From Spongiicolonus versatilis (GTDB lineage Bacteria; Pseudomonadota; Gammaproteobacteria; Arenicellales; Spongiicolonaceae), in NCBI GenBank assembly GCA_028286165.1, contig JAPYMU010000148.1:1-6153 (forward strand): 6,153 nucleotides of DNA, written 5' to 3'. The stretch's first letter is position 1. Each line of letters begins with the position of its first letter. The translations under genes and the position numbers were made by a program. The notes below the pieces were generated by a model that was not told where the DNA came from, did no database searches, and worked only from the letters and a program-made list of their open reading frames with translations. This document shows, one piece after another, positions 1 to 5,818 of this stretch.

Positions 1-171
1 ACGCCCCCTGCGCGGCCAAAGCGCAACCACAAAAATCACGTGTGCCAAAATGGCTGCGGAGAATTTTCGGGCAGGAGTGAGGGCGGGGTCGCCGTTTTCG
101 ACGTCGGAGTCACCACTTTCGACATCCGCGTCACCGCTGCCGGCAAAATAACCTCCGCCGATGGCGTTCAT
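1..171 (-). CDS. Partial membrane-anchored protein, third gene of the vapBC operon
   Basis: This reading frame starts with ATG at 171-169 and is open to the window edge (57 codons, no stop). Its ATG overlaps the vapC TGA as ATGA, the usual sign of translational coupling. Residues 12-28 are acidic and made of a 7-residue repeat, GD(A/S)DVE(S/N), encoded by two near-identical 21-base units. Residues about 37-52 (FSAAILAHVIFVVALW) are a likely transmembrane helix, with Arg/Lys before it and Arg-Arg after it. A short cytoplasmic region, one helix and a His within the helix recall TonB/TolA-type anchors, but the Ser-His spacing differs from TonB and the rest is missing, so this is only a guess. 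There is no Shine-Dalgarno sequence near the ATG. The function is not recognised. The frame has regular GC-rich codons, which supports a real gene. Confidence 0.55.
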   Translation of the reverse strand, partial: MNAIGGGYFAGSGDADVESGDSDVENGDPALTPARKFSAAILAHVIFVVALWPRRGR

Positions 172-572
172 ACTGGCAGCGTCTTTACCTTGTTCCGGCG
201 GGCGGCCCGGATAAGTTTCTCATCCAGCGTCGCCAGCGGAATTTCACGTTGCATGGCCAGATCCAGGTAAGCGGCGTCGTACGTTGTCAGCGATTCGACA
301 CGGGCGAGATTCAGAACTTCATTCAACGCGCGGCTGCTGCGGGTGTCGGTGGTGATGAGCACCTTGATGTTTTCCAGCGTGGCTGTGAGTTGTGCGGCGG
401 TTATGAAGCCGCGTCTTTCGGCCCGCACCAGCACATTGCCAAGTTCCCAATGCCAAAGAGCGGGGACCAGCGCGCCGTTGTCATGCAGTTGTTCAAGCAG
501 CCGGTCTGTTTCCGCGCTGGCCTGATTCTTGACAAACCAGCACACGGCGACGGAACAGTCCAGAACAAACAC
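168..572 (-). CDS. vapC: VapC-type PIN-domain toxin ribonuclease
   Basis: This 134-residue protein is a PIN-domain endoribonuclease, the usual length for VapC toxins, which cleave RNA (often tRNA or rRNA) when the antitoxin is lost. The acidic metal-binding residues are in the expected places: Asp5 (FVLDCSVAV), Glu43 (ALWHWELGNVL), Asp99 (TTYDAAYLDLA) and Asp117 (PLATLDEKL). The C-terminus, with RAARRNKVKTL, is typical of the family. The start is GTG at 572-570, two bases after the TAA of the antitoxin gene, so the two are co-transcribed and probably translationally coupled. A gene encoding a membrane-anchored protein overlaps its stop codon. No active-site residue is missing, so the toxin looks functional. 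The RNA target cannot be read from the sequence. Confidence 0.9.
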   Translation of the reverse strand: MFVLDCSVAVCWFVKNQASAETDRLLEQLHDNGALVPALWHWELGNVLVRAERRGFITAAQLTATLENIKVLITTDTRSSRALNEVLNLARVESLTTYDAAYLDLAMQREIPLATLDEKLIRAARRNKVKTLPV

Positions 573-574
573 GT

Positions 575-1171
575 TTACCGGCGCCCTTCGTCACGCAGGG
601 ATTTCCAGTCTTCATCAAATGTAATTTCTTTGCGCAGCGCAAGCAGCCGCTTGATGGCCGCGCGAAGCACCCGGGGATGCCGCGCCTGCAACTCCCGGAG
701 CACGTCCGGGCCGGGGGTGACTTCACGGCCGTGAAGTTTCAAGTGGCCCTGCCGAAGGATGCGAATTTCCAACTTCCGGCGGCCGTTCATGTGGTAACGC
801 CCCTGCCAGCCCGGGGTGCGCTTGCGGGGAAGTTCGGCCCAATCGCCGGCAAGTTCAACACCGTTGTCCACAAGCATCCGCGTGAACGCAGGCTCATCAA
901 ATCCGCCATCGGCGCCACAAAATTGTCCATCCAGTTCCCGGGCAAGCCAGTCAGAACAGCGCCGCGGGTTGCCGCGCGCGGCGTACTCGTCTTTGCAGGA
1001 CGGGGCGACGACAGAATGGCTTGCCGCACGTGATTTGCCGTCCTGTCCGGCGGACACCAGACGCGCAACCGCCCTGCCGTGTTCGGTGATGAGCACTTCC
1101 TCCCCCTCGCTCACTTTTTGGAGCAGTGCGGATAATTTTGTTTTCGCCTCGATTGCGCCGACTTTAATCAT
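575..1171 (-). CDS. Phd/YefM-family antitoxin with a large internal insert
   Basis: This is the antitoxin partner of the following PIN toxin. Residues 1-42 (MIKVGAIEAKTKLSALLQKV..., EVLITEHGRAVARLVSA) form the Phd/YefM DNA-binding dimer fold, which normally represses its own operon. Residues about 172-198 (AIKRLLALRKEITF..DWKSLRDEGRR) match the C-terminal tail that binds and inhibits VapC. In ordinary members these two parts are joined by a short linker and the protein is about 80 residues; here about 120-125 residues lie between them, giving 198. The insert (about 45-170) contains DGGFDEPAFTRMLVDNGVEL and PGWQGRYHMNGRRKLEI, and I do not recognise it. The frame can be extended to a TTG at 1207, but that would overlap the promoter. 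ATG 1171 is chosen because the family motif starts there and a TTGACA/TATACT promoter ends 8 bases upstream. No Shine-Dalgarno sequence is present. Confidence 0.83.
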   Translation of the reverse strand: MIKVGAIEAKTKLSALLQKVSEGEEVLITEHGRAVARLVSAGQDGKSRAASHSVVAPSCKDEYAARGNPRRCSDWLARELDGQFCGADGGFDEPAFTRMLVDNGVELAGDWAELPRKRTPGWQGRYHMNGRRKLEIRILRQGHLKLHGREVTPGPDVLRELQARHPRVLRAAIKRLLALRKEITFDEDWKSLRDEGRR

Positions 1172-1179
1172 GATGAGCA

Positions 1180-1207
1180 AGTATAAAGATTGCGCGAATA
1201 TTGTCAA
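1180..1207 (-). promoter_or_regulatory. Sigma70-type promoter of the antitoxin-toxin operon
   Basis: On the minus strand a perfect -35 TTGACA (1207-1202) is followed by a 16-base spacer and the -10 hexamer TATACT (1185-1180, 5 of 6 consensus). Only 8 bases (1179-1172) separate the -10 from the ATG at 1171, so transcription should begin at or within two or three bases of the start codon. That would make a leaderless or nearly leaderless mRNA. This is inferred from motif positions; the start site itself is not visible. Confidence 0.75.
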
Positions 1208-1212
1208 TTATG

Positions 1213-1230
1213 GCCGGTGCTTTCACCGGC
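1213..1230. repeat. Perfect inverted repeat between divergent promoters (candidate operator)
   Basis: GCCGGTG (1213-1219) and CACCGGC (1224-1230) are perfect 7-bp arms around CTTT. The repeat lies between the two outward-facing -35 boxes (1202-1207 and 1249-1254). Antitoxins of the Phd/YefM class bind palindromes near their own promoter, so this is a candidate operator for the toxin-antitoxin operon and perhaps also the methyltransferase gene. It could instead be a chance GC-rich palindrome. No T-run follows, so it is not a typical terminator. Confidence 0.4.
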
Positions 1231-1248
1231 ACCATCACCGCCGGCAGG

Positions 1249-1278
1249 TTGACACTTGCGCCCGGGATGGCGTAGCAT
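1249..1278 (+). promoter_or_regulatory. Probable promoter of the methyltransferase-nuclease gene
   Basis: A perfect -35 TTGACA at 1249-1254 is followed by an 18-base spacer and TAGCAT at 1273-1278 (4 of 6 to TATAAT). Transcription would start near 1285, giving a leader of about 40 bases before the GTG at 1325. It is divergent from the antitoxin promoter, with 41 bases between the two -35 boxes. Confidence 0.55.
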
Positions 1279-1324
1279 TCTTTCCGCAACCAACACACAG
1301 AGTCCGACCCCGGTCGGGTCTCCT

Positions 1325-2833
1325 GTGAAATACAACACCAAACTTTGCTTCGGCGACTGCCTTGCCGTGCTGGACGCCCGGCACAAGGACGGCCGCAAAG
1401 TTTGCGCCGATGAGTCGGTGGACCTGGTTTACCTTGACCCGCCGTTTAATTCCCAGGCCAAATACAACATGATTTTCGGCCGGGGCGCCGACAAGCAGGC
1501 GCAGGCCACCGCCTTCACCGACACCTGGCAGTGGGGCGGGGCCGGCACCGCCGATGTGGAGGAAATTGAAAGGGCCGCAAGCCGCCGGTCGCACCAAACC
1601 ATCACCGGGCTCCACCTGGCCCTCGGCGATTCCGGAATGATGGCCTACCTCGGCTACATGGCAAAACGCCTGGAAAAAATCCGGGAAAAAATGAAGCCGA
1701 CAGCGAGCATTTACCTGCATTGCGACCCGGCGGCGAGTCATTATCTTAAAATTGTCATGGACGCGATTTTCGGCGCGAAGAATTTTCGCAATGAATTGAT
1801 TTGGTGCTACAAGGAGCGTGAGTTATCCAAAAAACAATGGAACAAAAAACACGACGTGATTTTGTTTTACACAAAATCCGCCCGCTATACTTTTAACTGG
1901 AAACCGGTTGCCGCCGAATACAGCGCGTATACCGTCAATAAAAAATTCAAATACACGGACAAGGACGGAAGGCGCTACCGCCTCAGGTATAAAGACGGGC
2001 GCAATGACCCGCCCGAAGAAAGCGCGGACACTTACCGGCAACATATGGATGTCGGCGTTCCGCCGCGCGACTGGATTGAGATTCCCGTTTTGAATCAGGC
2101 TTCCCGGGAACGGCTCGGATACCCCACGCAAAAACCGCTGGCGCTGCTTGAGCGCATCATTAAAGCATCCAGTAACAAAGGTGACTTGGTGCTTGATCCG
2201 TTTTGCGGCTGCGGTACCACCATCGCCGCCGCCGAAAGTCTAGGCCGGCAATGGGCCGGCATCGACATTTCCGCCGCCACCATCCGCATCGTCGCCAACG
2301 AAAGAAAAGAACTCGGCGGAAAAAGAAACTACGAAGTCTTCGGCATTCCCCACGGCATGGAGGAAGCGCGCAAACTGGCGCAGGACGACCGCCTGCAGTA
2401 CGAAAACTGGGCCATCAGCACGGTGCCCGGCCTCGGCCTGAACAACAAGAAAAACGAGCGCGGCTTTGATGGCTTCGGCCATTTTCTGGAAATCACCGGC
2501 GCCGCCGGCGGCAAACCGGTCCAGCGCTCCATCACCGCCGAGGTTAAATCAAGCAAAAGCGGCGTCACCGCCAAAGAGCAGAGCCACCTGAAAACCCATG
2601 CGGAAAAAAACGGTTCCGTCATGGGCATTTTCCTCACGCTGGAGGAAGATGCGGCAACCGAAAAATGGTGCCGCGCCCAGGGCTTTTACCAAATGCCCGG
2701 CTCGCCGCGCAAATATCCGAGATTTCAAGTCTACTCCGCCGCCCGGTATTTCGCCGGTGGAAAACCCGACCTGCCCACCATGCTGCACCCGGTGACCGGG
2801 CGGGAAATGCACCAGAGCGACATGCTGGACTGA
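1325..2833 (+). CDS. Fused DNA methyltransferase and Mrr-like PD-(D/E)XK nuclease
   Basis: The 502-residue protein has two parts. Residues 1-345 are a beta-class amino-methyltransferase (N6-adenine or N4-cytosine) using S-adenosylmethionine: catalytic motif IV YLDPPFNS at 36-43, motif X-like GYPTQKPLALLERII at 265-279, then the cofactor motif I DPFCGCGTT at 291-299 and the acidic GID at 312-314. Motif IV preceding motif I defines the beta class. Residues about 355-480 resemble Mrr-type restriction nucleases: GFDG (Asp382), then AEVKSS (Glu406, Lys408), forming D...ExK, followed by MGIFLTLEEDA and YPRFQVYSA. The protein is therefore likely a single-chain restriction-modification or defence enzyme. 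The GTG at 1325 is chosen because the conserved sequence KYNTKLCFGDCL begins there; an in-frame TTG at 1256 would overlap the promoter. The Shine-Dalgarno sequence is weak. A stretch at about 1740-2000 is richer in A/T than its surroundings, which fits horizontal transfer. The recognition site is unknown. Confidence 0.85.
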   Translation: MKYNTKLCFGDCLAVLDARHKDGRKVCADESVDLVYLDPPFNSQAKYNMIFGRGADKQAQATAFTDTWQWGGAGTADVEEIERAASRRSHQTITGLHLALGDSGMMAYLGYMAKRLEKIREKMKPTASIYLHCDPAASHYLKIVMDAIFGAKNFRNELIWCYKERELSKKQWNKKHDVILFYTKSARYTFNWKPVAAEYSAYTVNKKFKYTDKDGRRYRLRYKDGRNDPPEESADTYRQHMDVGVPPRDWIEIPVLNQASRERLGYPTQKPLALLERIIKASSNKGDLVLDPFCGCGTTIAAAESLGRQWAGIDISAATIRIVANERKELGGKRNYEVFGIPHGMEEARKLAQDDRLQYENWAISTVPGLGLNNKKNERGFDGFGHFLEITGAAGGKPVQRSITAEVKSSKSGVTAKEQSHLKTHAEKNGSVMGIFLTLEEDAATEKWCRAQGFYQMPGSPRKYPRFQVYSAARYFAGGKPDLPTMLHPVTGREMHQSDMLD

Positions 2834-2853
2834 GGAAAAACCCCCGCCGCCGG

Positions 2854-2862
2854 TGCTACAAT
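2854..2862 (+). promoter_or_regulatory. Extended -10 promoter for the cystathionine beta-synthase gene
   Basis: TGCTACAAT combines the extended -10 element TGN with TACAAT (5 of 6 to TATAAT). No convincing -35 box lies 16-18 bases upstream, as is common for extended -10 promoters. Six bases (GGGCGC) separate the hexamer from the ATG at 2869, so position +1 falls on the start codon, predicting a leaderless mRNA. The same nine bases occur at the right end of the window. Confidence 0.55.
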
Positions 2863-2868
2863 GGGCGC

Positions 2869-4248
2869 ATGCGCTACCACGAAAACGTCCTCGGCTTAAT
2901 CGGCGGCACGCCCCTGGTGCGCTTGAACCGGGTGGCGCCCAAAGGCGGCGCGCTGCTGCTGGCGAAAATGGAGCACTTGAATCCCGGCGGTTCGGTCAAG
3001 GACCGCATGGCGCGCAACATGGTGGAGCGGGCCGAGGAGGCCGGGCTGATTAAGCCGGGCGACACTTTGGTGGAGTCCACCTCCGGCAACACCGGCCTCG
3101 GCCTCGCCATCACCGCCGCGGTCAAAGGCTACCGCTGCGTTTGCACCATGCCGGACAAGATGAGCAAGGAGAAGATCGACATGCTCAAGGCTTTCGGCGC
3201 CGAGGTGGTGGTCACGCGCACCGACCTGGACCACGAGCATCCGGACAGTTACGTGGAGGTTGCAAAACGCATTGCGCGGGAGACGCGCGGCGGGTTTTAC
3301 ACCGACCAGTATTTCAACATGCACAACCCCGAAGCGCACTACCTGACAACCGGCCCGGAAATCTGGGCCGACACCGACGGCCGCATCGACGCCCTGGTCG
3401 GCGGCATCGGCACCGGCGGCACCATCTCCGGCGCCGGCAAATTCCTTAAAGAAAAAGCCGCCGCCGCCGGCCGCGAATTGGCGGTGGTCTGCCCCGACCC
3501 GGTGGGCAGCATCTACTACAACGAGTTCCACAAAAACCCGCCGCAGCCGCCCGGCATTTACCGGGTGGAGGGCATCGGCCACGACTTCATGGTCGGCACG
3601 CTGGACTTCTCGGTGGTGGACGAGGTGATGGAGGTCGGCGACCGCGACTCTTTCCTCGCCGCCCGGCGGCTGGCGCGCGAGGAGGGAATCTTTTGCGGCG
3701 GCTCCACCGGCACCGCGCTGTTCGGCGCCATCAAAGTCGCCGAGCGGCTCGGCGCGGGCAAGACGGTGGTGGTGGTGCTGCCCGACAGCGGCGACCGCTA
3801 CCTCAGCAAGTGCTACGACGACGACTGGATGAAGGACATGGGCTACCTCGACGCCGCCGGCCTCCAGCAGCGCGGCACGGTGCGCGACATCATCTGCCAC
3901 AAGGGCGACCGCGTGGAATTCGCCGCGCCCGGGGACACGTTAAGCCAGGTCGCCGGCCGCATGTCCAAACTCGGCATCTCGCAAATGCCGCTGCGCCACA
4001 ACGGCCGCATGATGATGGTGCACGAGGTGGACCTGCTGCACAGCCTGGTGTCCGGCAAATGCAAGGCCGACGACCCGGTGGTGGACACCGCCAAAGAGTT
4101 GCACGGCGTGGTGGCGATGCACGACCCGCTGGGCCGGGTGCAGCAGGTGCTGGCCAACGACGACGTCGCGGTGGTGGTGGAGGGCGACGCCGTCGCCGGC
4201 ATCATCAGCAAGATTGACCTGGTGCAGTTCCTCGCCGGCGGCGACTGA
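2869..4248 (+). CDS. cbs: Cystathionine beta-synthase with C-terminal CBS domain pair
   Basis: This 459-residue cytoplasmic enzyme is a fold-type II pyridoxal-phosphate enzyme that condenses serine (or an activated serine) with homocysteine to give cystathionine in transsulfuration. The cofactor lysine is Lys44 in GGSVKDR; the substrate loop is STSGNTG (70-76); the phosphate-binding glycine loop is GGIGTGGTISG (178-188). The signature PDSGDRYLSKCYDDDWM (305-321) marks it as a cystathionine beta-synthase rather than a plain cysteine synthase. Residues about 336-395 and 405-455 form two CBS domains (Bateman module), which in this family often bind adenosyl ligands and adjust activity; ligand binding here is inferred. 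There is no N-terminal haem-binding extension as in animal enzymes. The frame is open further upstream to 2665, but that stretch overlaps the methyltransferase gene; ATG 2869 matches the family start. No Shine-Dalgarno sequence precedes it. No cystathionine lyase gene is present here. Confidence 0.92.
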   Translation: MRYHENVLGLIGGTPLVRLNRVAPKGGALLLAKMEHLNPGGSVKDRMARNMVERAEEAGLIKPGDTLVESTSGNTGLGLAITAAVKGYRCVCTMPDKMSKEKIDMLKAFGAEVVVTRTDLDHEHPDSYVEVAKRIARETRGGFYTDQYFNMHNPEAHYLTTGPEIWADTDGRIDALVGGIGTGGTISGAGKFLKEKAAAAGRELAVVCPDPVGSIYYNEFHKNPPQPPGIYRVEGIGHDFMVGTLDFSVVDEVMEVGDRDSFLAARRLAREEGIFCGGSTGTALFGAIKVAERLGAGKTVVVVLPDSGDRYLSKCYDDDWMKDMGYLDAAGLQQRGTVRDIICHKGDRVEFAAPGDTLSQVAGRMSKLGISQMPLRHNGRMMMVHEVDLLHSLVSGKCKADDPVVDTAKELHGVVAMHDPLGRVQQVLANDDVAVVVEGDAVAGIISKIDLVQFLAGGD

Positions 4249-4280
4249 GGCGACTCAGCCCGCCGATTCTCGACTAAGGC

Positions 4281-4613
4281 CTAAGGCGCCAGCGTCCACT
4301 CAGCCCCGGCCGCGGCGCGCTCCATGGCGAATTCACTGCGCCGCCCGCCGTCATCCACAATGCACGTCACGCGCAGCGGATAACTCACCGCATCGCGCTC
4401 GTCAAAGTTGACGCCGCCGCTGCTGAACTGCAGATTCCGCCCGCCCGCCGCAATCCCGGGCAGCCGCCCGTCCTGCTGCATCTGAATGCAAGTGTGCACC
4501 ATGCTTTCCAGTTCCTTGCCGTAGACGCTGCCGGCAAAACGCTGCTCATACTGGCACGCCGTCATGCCGATGGTGACAGCGGCGAGGGTGAGGGTGAGGA
4601 CGGTGTTTTTCAT
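4281..4613 (-). CDS. Small putative lipoprotein of unknown function
   Basis: The 110-residue product begins MKNTVLTLTLAAVTIGMTAC, a short positive start and hydrophobic segment ending at Cys20. The MTAC sequence is an acceptable though not classic lipobox, so it is probably lipidated and anchored in a membrane of a diderm cell. The mature part has Cys42 and Cys84, which could form a disulfide in the periplasm, and a beta-rich C-terminal half (YPLRVTCIVDDGGRRSEF). I do not recognise the family. It has the clearest ribosome binding site in the window, GGAG six bases before the ATG, unlike its neighbours. It faces the cystathionine beta-synthase gene, with 32 bases between the stop codons and no obvious terminator. 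It lies 54 bases downstream of the dehalogenase gene and may be read from it or from its own promoter. Confidence 0.75.
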   Translation of the reverse strand: MKNTVLTLTLAAVTIGMTACQYEQRFAGSVYGKELESMVHTCIQMQQDGRLPGIAAGGRNLQFSSGGVNFDERDAVSYPLRVTCIVDDGGRRSEFAMERAAAGAEWTLAP

Positions 4614-4636
4614 CGGTATCTCCAGTTGGTTGCAGG

Positions 4637-4662
4637 GGCGGGGAGCATAGCACAGCCCCGCC
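4637..4662 (-). promoter_or_regulatory. Hairpin containing a possible extended -10 upstream of the lipoprotein gene
   Basis: GGCGGGG (4637-4643) and CCCCGCC (4656-4662) are perfect 7-bp arms with a 12-base loop. On the minus strand the loop holds TGC plus TATGCT (4652-4644), a possible extended -10 for the lipoprotein gene, with a start near 4637. The -35 region is poor. The hairpin just after the dehalogenase stop could instead act as a transcript end or attenuator, but no T-run follows. Either role is tentative. Confidence 0.3.
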
Positions 4663-4667
4663 GGCGT

Positions 4668-5342
4668 TCACAGCCCCAGCAGCGGCGGCAACTCGCTGAG
4701 GGTTTGCAACTCAGCGTGGGGCGGCTCGGGGAGGCGCTCGGGTTTTTGGCGGAAGCGGTTGACCCAGGCCACTTGGTAACCGAAAGTGGCGGCGCCGGCG
4801 GCGTCCCAGGCGTTGGAGGACTGGAAACTGACCGCCGCAGCCTTCACCCCGAGCCGGCGCACCGCCAGTTGGTAAACCCGCGGGTCGGGTTTGTAGACGC
4901 CGACCTCCTCCACCGACAAAACCATGTCCACCAGGCCGGCAATGCCGCAGTGCCGCACCGCCGACTCCAGCATGGCCGGCGCGCCGTTGGACAGAATCGC
5001 CGTGCTCATGCCGGCATCCTTCAGCACGCCCAGCACCGCCGGCACTTCGCCGTAGCAGTCCAGAATCCGGTAGGCGCCGAGCAGGTCGTCGCGCAGGGCG
5101 CCGTCGTCCACACCGTGCACATCCAGCGCGTAGTCCAGCGCATCGGCGGTCACTTGCATGAAGTCGCGGTGCCGCCCCATCAGGCTGCGCAGCCAGGTGT
5201 ACTCCAGTTGCCTGGCGCGCCACAATGCCGACACGGCATCGGCGTCACCGCCGAGCCGCTTTGCATGGCGCGCCACCGCCGAGTGCACATCAAACAACGT
5301 GCCGTAGGCGTCGAAGACGCACGCCGAGATGCCGGTGAACAT
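4668..5342 (-). CDS. (S)-2-haloacid dehalogenase (HAD superfamily, type II)
   Basis: This 224-residue cytoplasmic hydrolase belongs to the L-2-haloacid dehalogenase family, which converts (S)-2-halo acids to (R)-2-hydroxy acids through an aspartyl ester. Nucleophile Asp11 lies in VFDAYGTLFD. Arg42 is in the WRARQLEYTWLRSLMGRH block. Ser118-Asn119 are in motif II (ILSNG). Lys151 is in VYKPDPRVY, with Tyr157. Ser175, Asn177 and Asp180 lie in FQSSNAWDAAGAATFGYQVAWVNR. From motif II onward this numbering equals that which I recall for the Pseudomonas L-DEX enzyme, and every recognised active-site residue is kept, so the protein is likely an active dehalogenase; natural substrates in such hosts are often uncertain. 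It starts with ATG three bases after the stop of the thioesterase gene, so the two form an operon. No strong Shine-Dalgarno sequence is visible; coupling to the upstream gene is likely. Confidence 0.9.
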   Translation of the reverse strand: MFTGISACVFDAYGTLFDVHSAVARHAKRLGGDADAVSALWRARQLEYTWLRSLMGRHRDFMQVTADALDYALDVHGVDDGALRDDLLGAYRILDCYGEVPAVLGVLKDAGMSTAILSNGAPAMLESAVRHCGIAGLVDMVLSVEEVGVYKPDPRVYQLAVRRLGVKAAAVSFQSSNAWDAAGAATFGYQVAWVNRFRQKPERLPEPPHAELQTLSELPPLLGL

Positions 5343-5345
5343 TGC

Positions 5346-5792
5346 TCAGCCGCCGGGCGGCGGGATGGAATAGGTGGAGGTGATGTGCGCCACCATGTCG
5401 CCGCTGCCATCGCCGTCACTGTAGACTTTGACTTCGCCGACCACCAGCCGTTTGCCTTTTTTGATGAGCGCGGCGCGGGCGGTGAGGTCGCCGGGCGGCG
5501 GGCGTTTGAGAAAGTTCACGTTCAAACTGGTGGTCACCGCCAGGTCCACCCGCCCGATGCTGCTCAGCACCGCCGCATACATGGCGTAATCGCCGAGTCC
5601 CATGATCAGCGGCCCGCTGACCGTGCCGCCGGGGCGCAAAGCGGCGCGGTCGCAGGCGGCGCGCACCACGGCGTAGCCGTCCTCCAGATGCTCCACGCTG
5701 AATCCCTGGTTCACCGCCCACAGAATTTCGGCGCGGGTGAGCTCCATCATTTCCTCCACGGTGATTTTTGCCGGGCCGCGCGCAGTCATCAC
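5346..5792 (-). CDS. PaaI-family hotdog-fold thioesterase
   Basis: The 147-148-residue protein has the single-domain hotdog pattern of PaaI-like acyl-CoA thioesterases: RPGGTVSGPLIMGLGDYAMYAAV (53-75), with Asp68 in the position where the family usually has its acidic catalytic residue, then VTTSLNVNFLKRPPPGDLTARAAL (86-109) and KRLVVGEVKVYSDGDG with VAHITSTYSIP at the end. It probably hydrolyses acyl-CoA thioesters in the cytoplasm; the acyl group is unknown. Two starts are adjacent: GTG 5792 and ATG 5789. TATAAT ends 8 bases before the ATG with no Shine-Dalgarno sequence, so a leaderless start, favouring ATG 5789, is likely. It is the first gene of an operon with the haloacid dehalogenase, which may mean joint handling of small organic acids, but that is inference. 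Confidence 0.85.
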   Translation of the reverse strand: MMTARGPAKITVEEMMELTRAEILWAVNQGFSVEHLEDGYAVVRAACDRAALRPGGTVSGPLIMGLGDYAMYAAVLSSIGRVDLAVTTSLNVNFLKRPPPGDLTARAALIKKGKRLVVGEVKVYSDGDGSGDMVAHITSTYSIPPPGG

Positions 5793-5797
5793 CGCCG

Positions 5798-5803
5798 ATT
5801 ATA
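5798..5803 (-). promoter_or_regulatory. Consensus -10 box of the thioesterase-dehalogenase operon
   Basis: The minus strand reads TATAAT from 5803 to 5798, a perfect -10. Eight bases separate it from the ATG at 5789 and five from the alternative GTG at 5792, predicting a leaderless or nearly leaderless transcript. The -35 region (about 5821-5826) reads CCTGTT and is weak, so activation by a regulator is possible. Confidence 0.6.
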
Positions 5804-5818
5804 ACCCGCCGCCGCCGC

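Noticed and set aside
249..734. Plus-strand open frames across the vapC and antitoxin genes
   Set aside because: They are antisense to the PIN toxin and antitoxin and show no family features.
1172..1207. 12-codon upstream extension of the antitoxin from a TTG codon
   Set aside because: It covers the -35 and -10 boxes of the promoter, and the Phd/YefM motif begins at the ATG at 1171.
2665..2868. N-terminal extension of the cystathionine beta-synthase frame
   Set aside because: It overlaps the end of the methyltransferase-nuclease gene, reads as basic non-homologous sequence, and the family begins at ATG 2869.
2896..3900. Minus-strand open frame of 334 codons opposite the cystathionine beta-synthase gene
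   Set aside because: Low-complexity Ala/Gly/Val/His translation without motifs, fully antisense to a well-supported enzyme gene.
4249..4280. Possible terminator between the convergent cystathionine beta-synthase and lipoprotein genes
   Set aside because: Only the short palindrome AGGCCT and no stable stem with a T-run; not enough to call a terminator.
4494..5804. Long plus-strand open frame of 436 codons opposite the lipoprotein, dehalogenase and thioesterase genes
   Set aside because: The translation is rich in His, Arg, Gln and Gly with no recognisable domain, and it is antisense to three genes with clear family motifs and a short operon gap. It is a GC-rich shadow.
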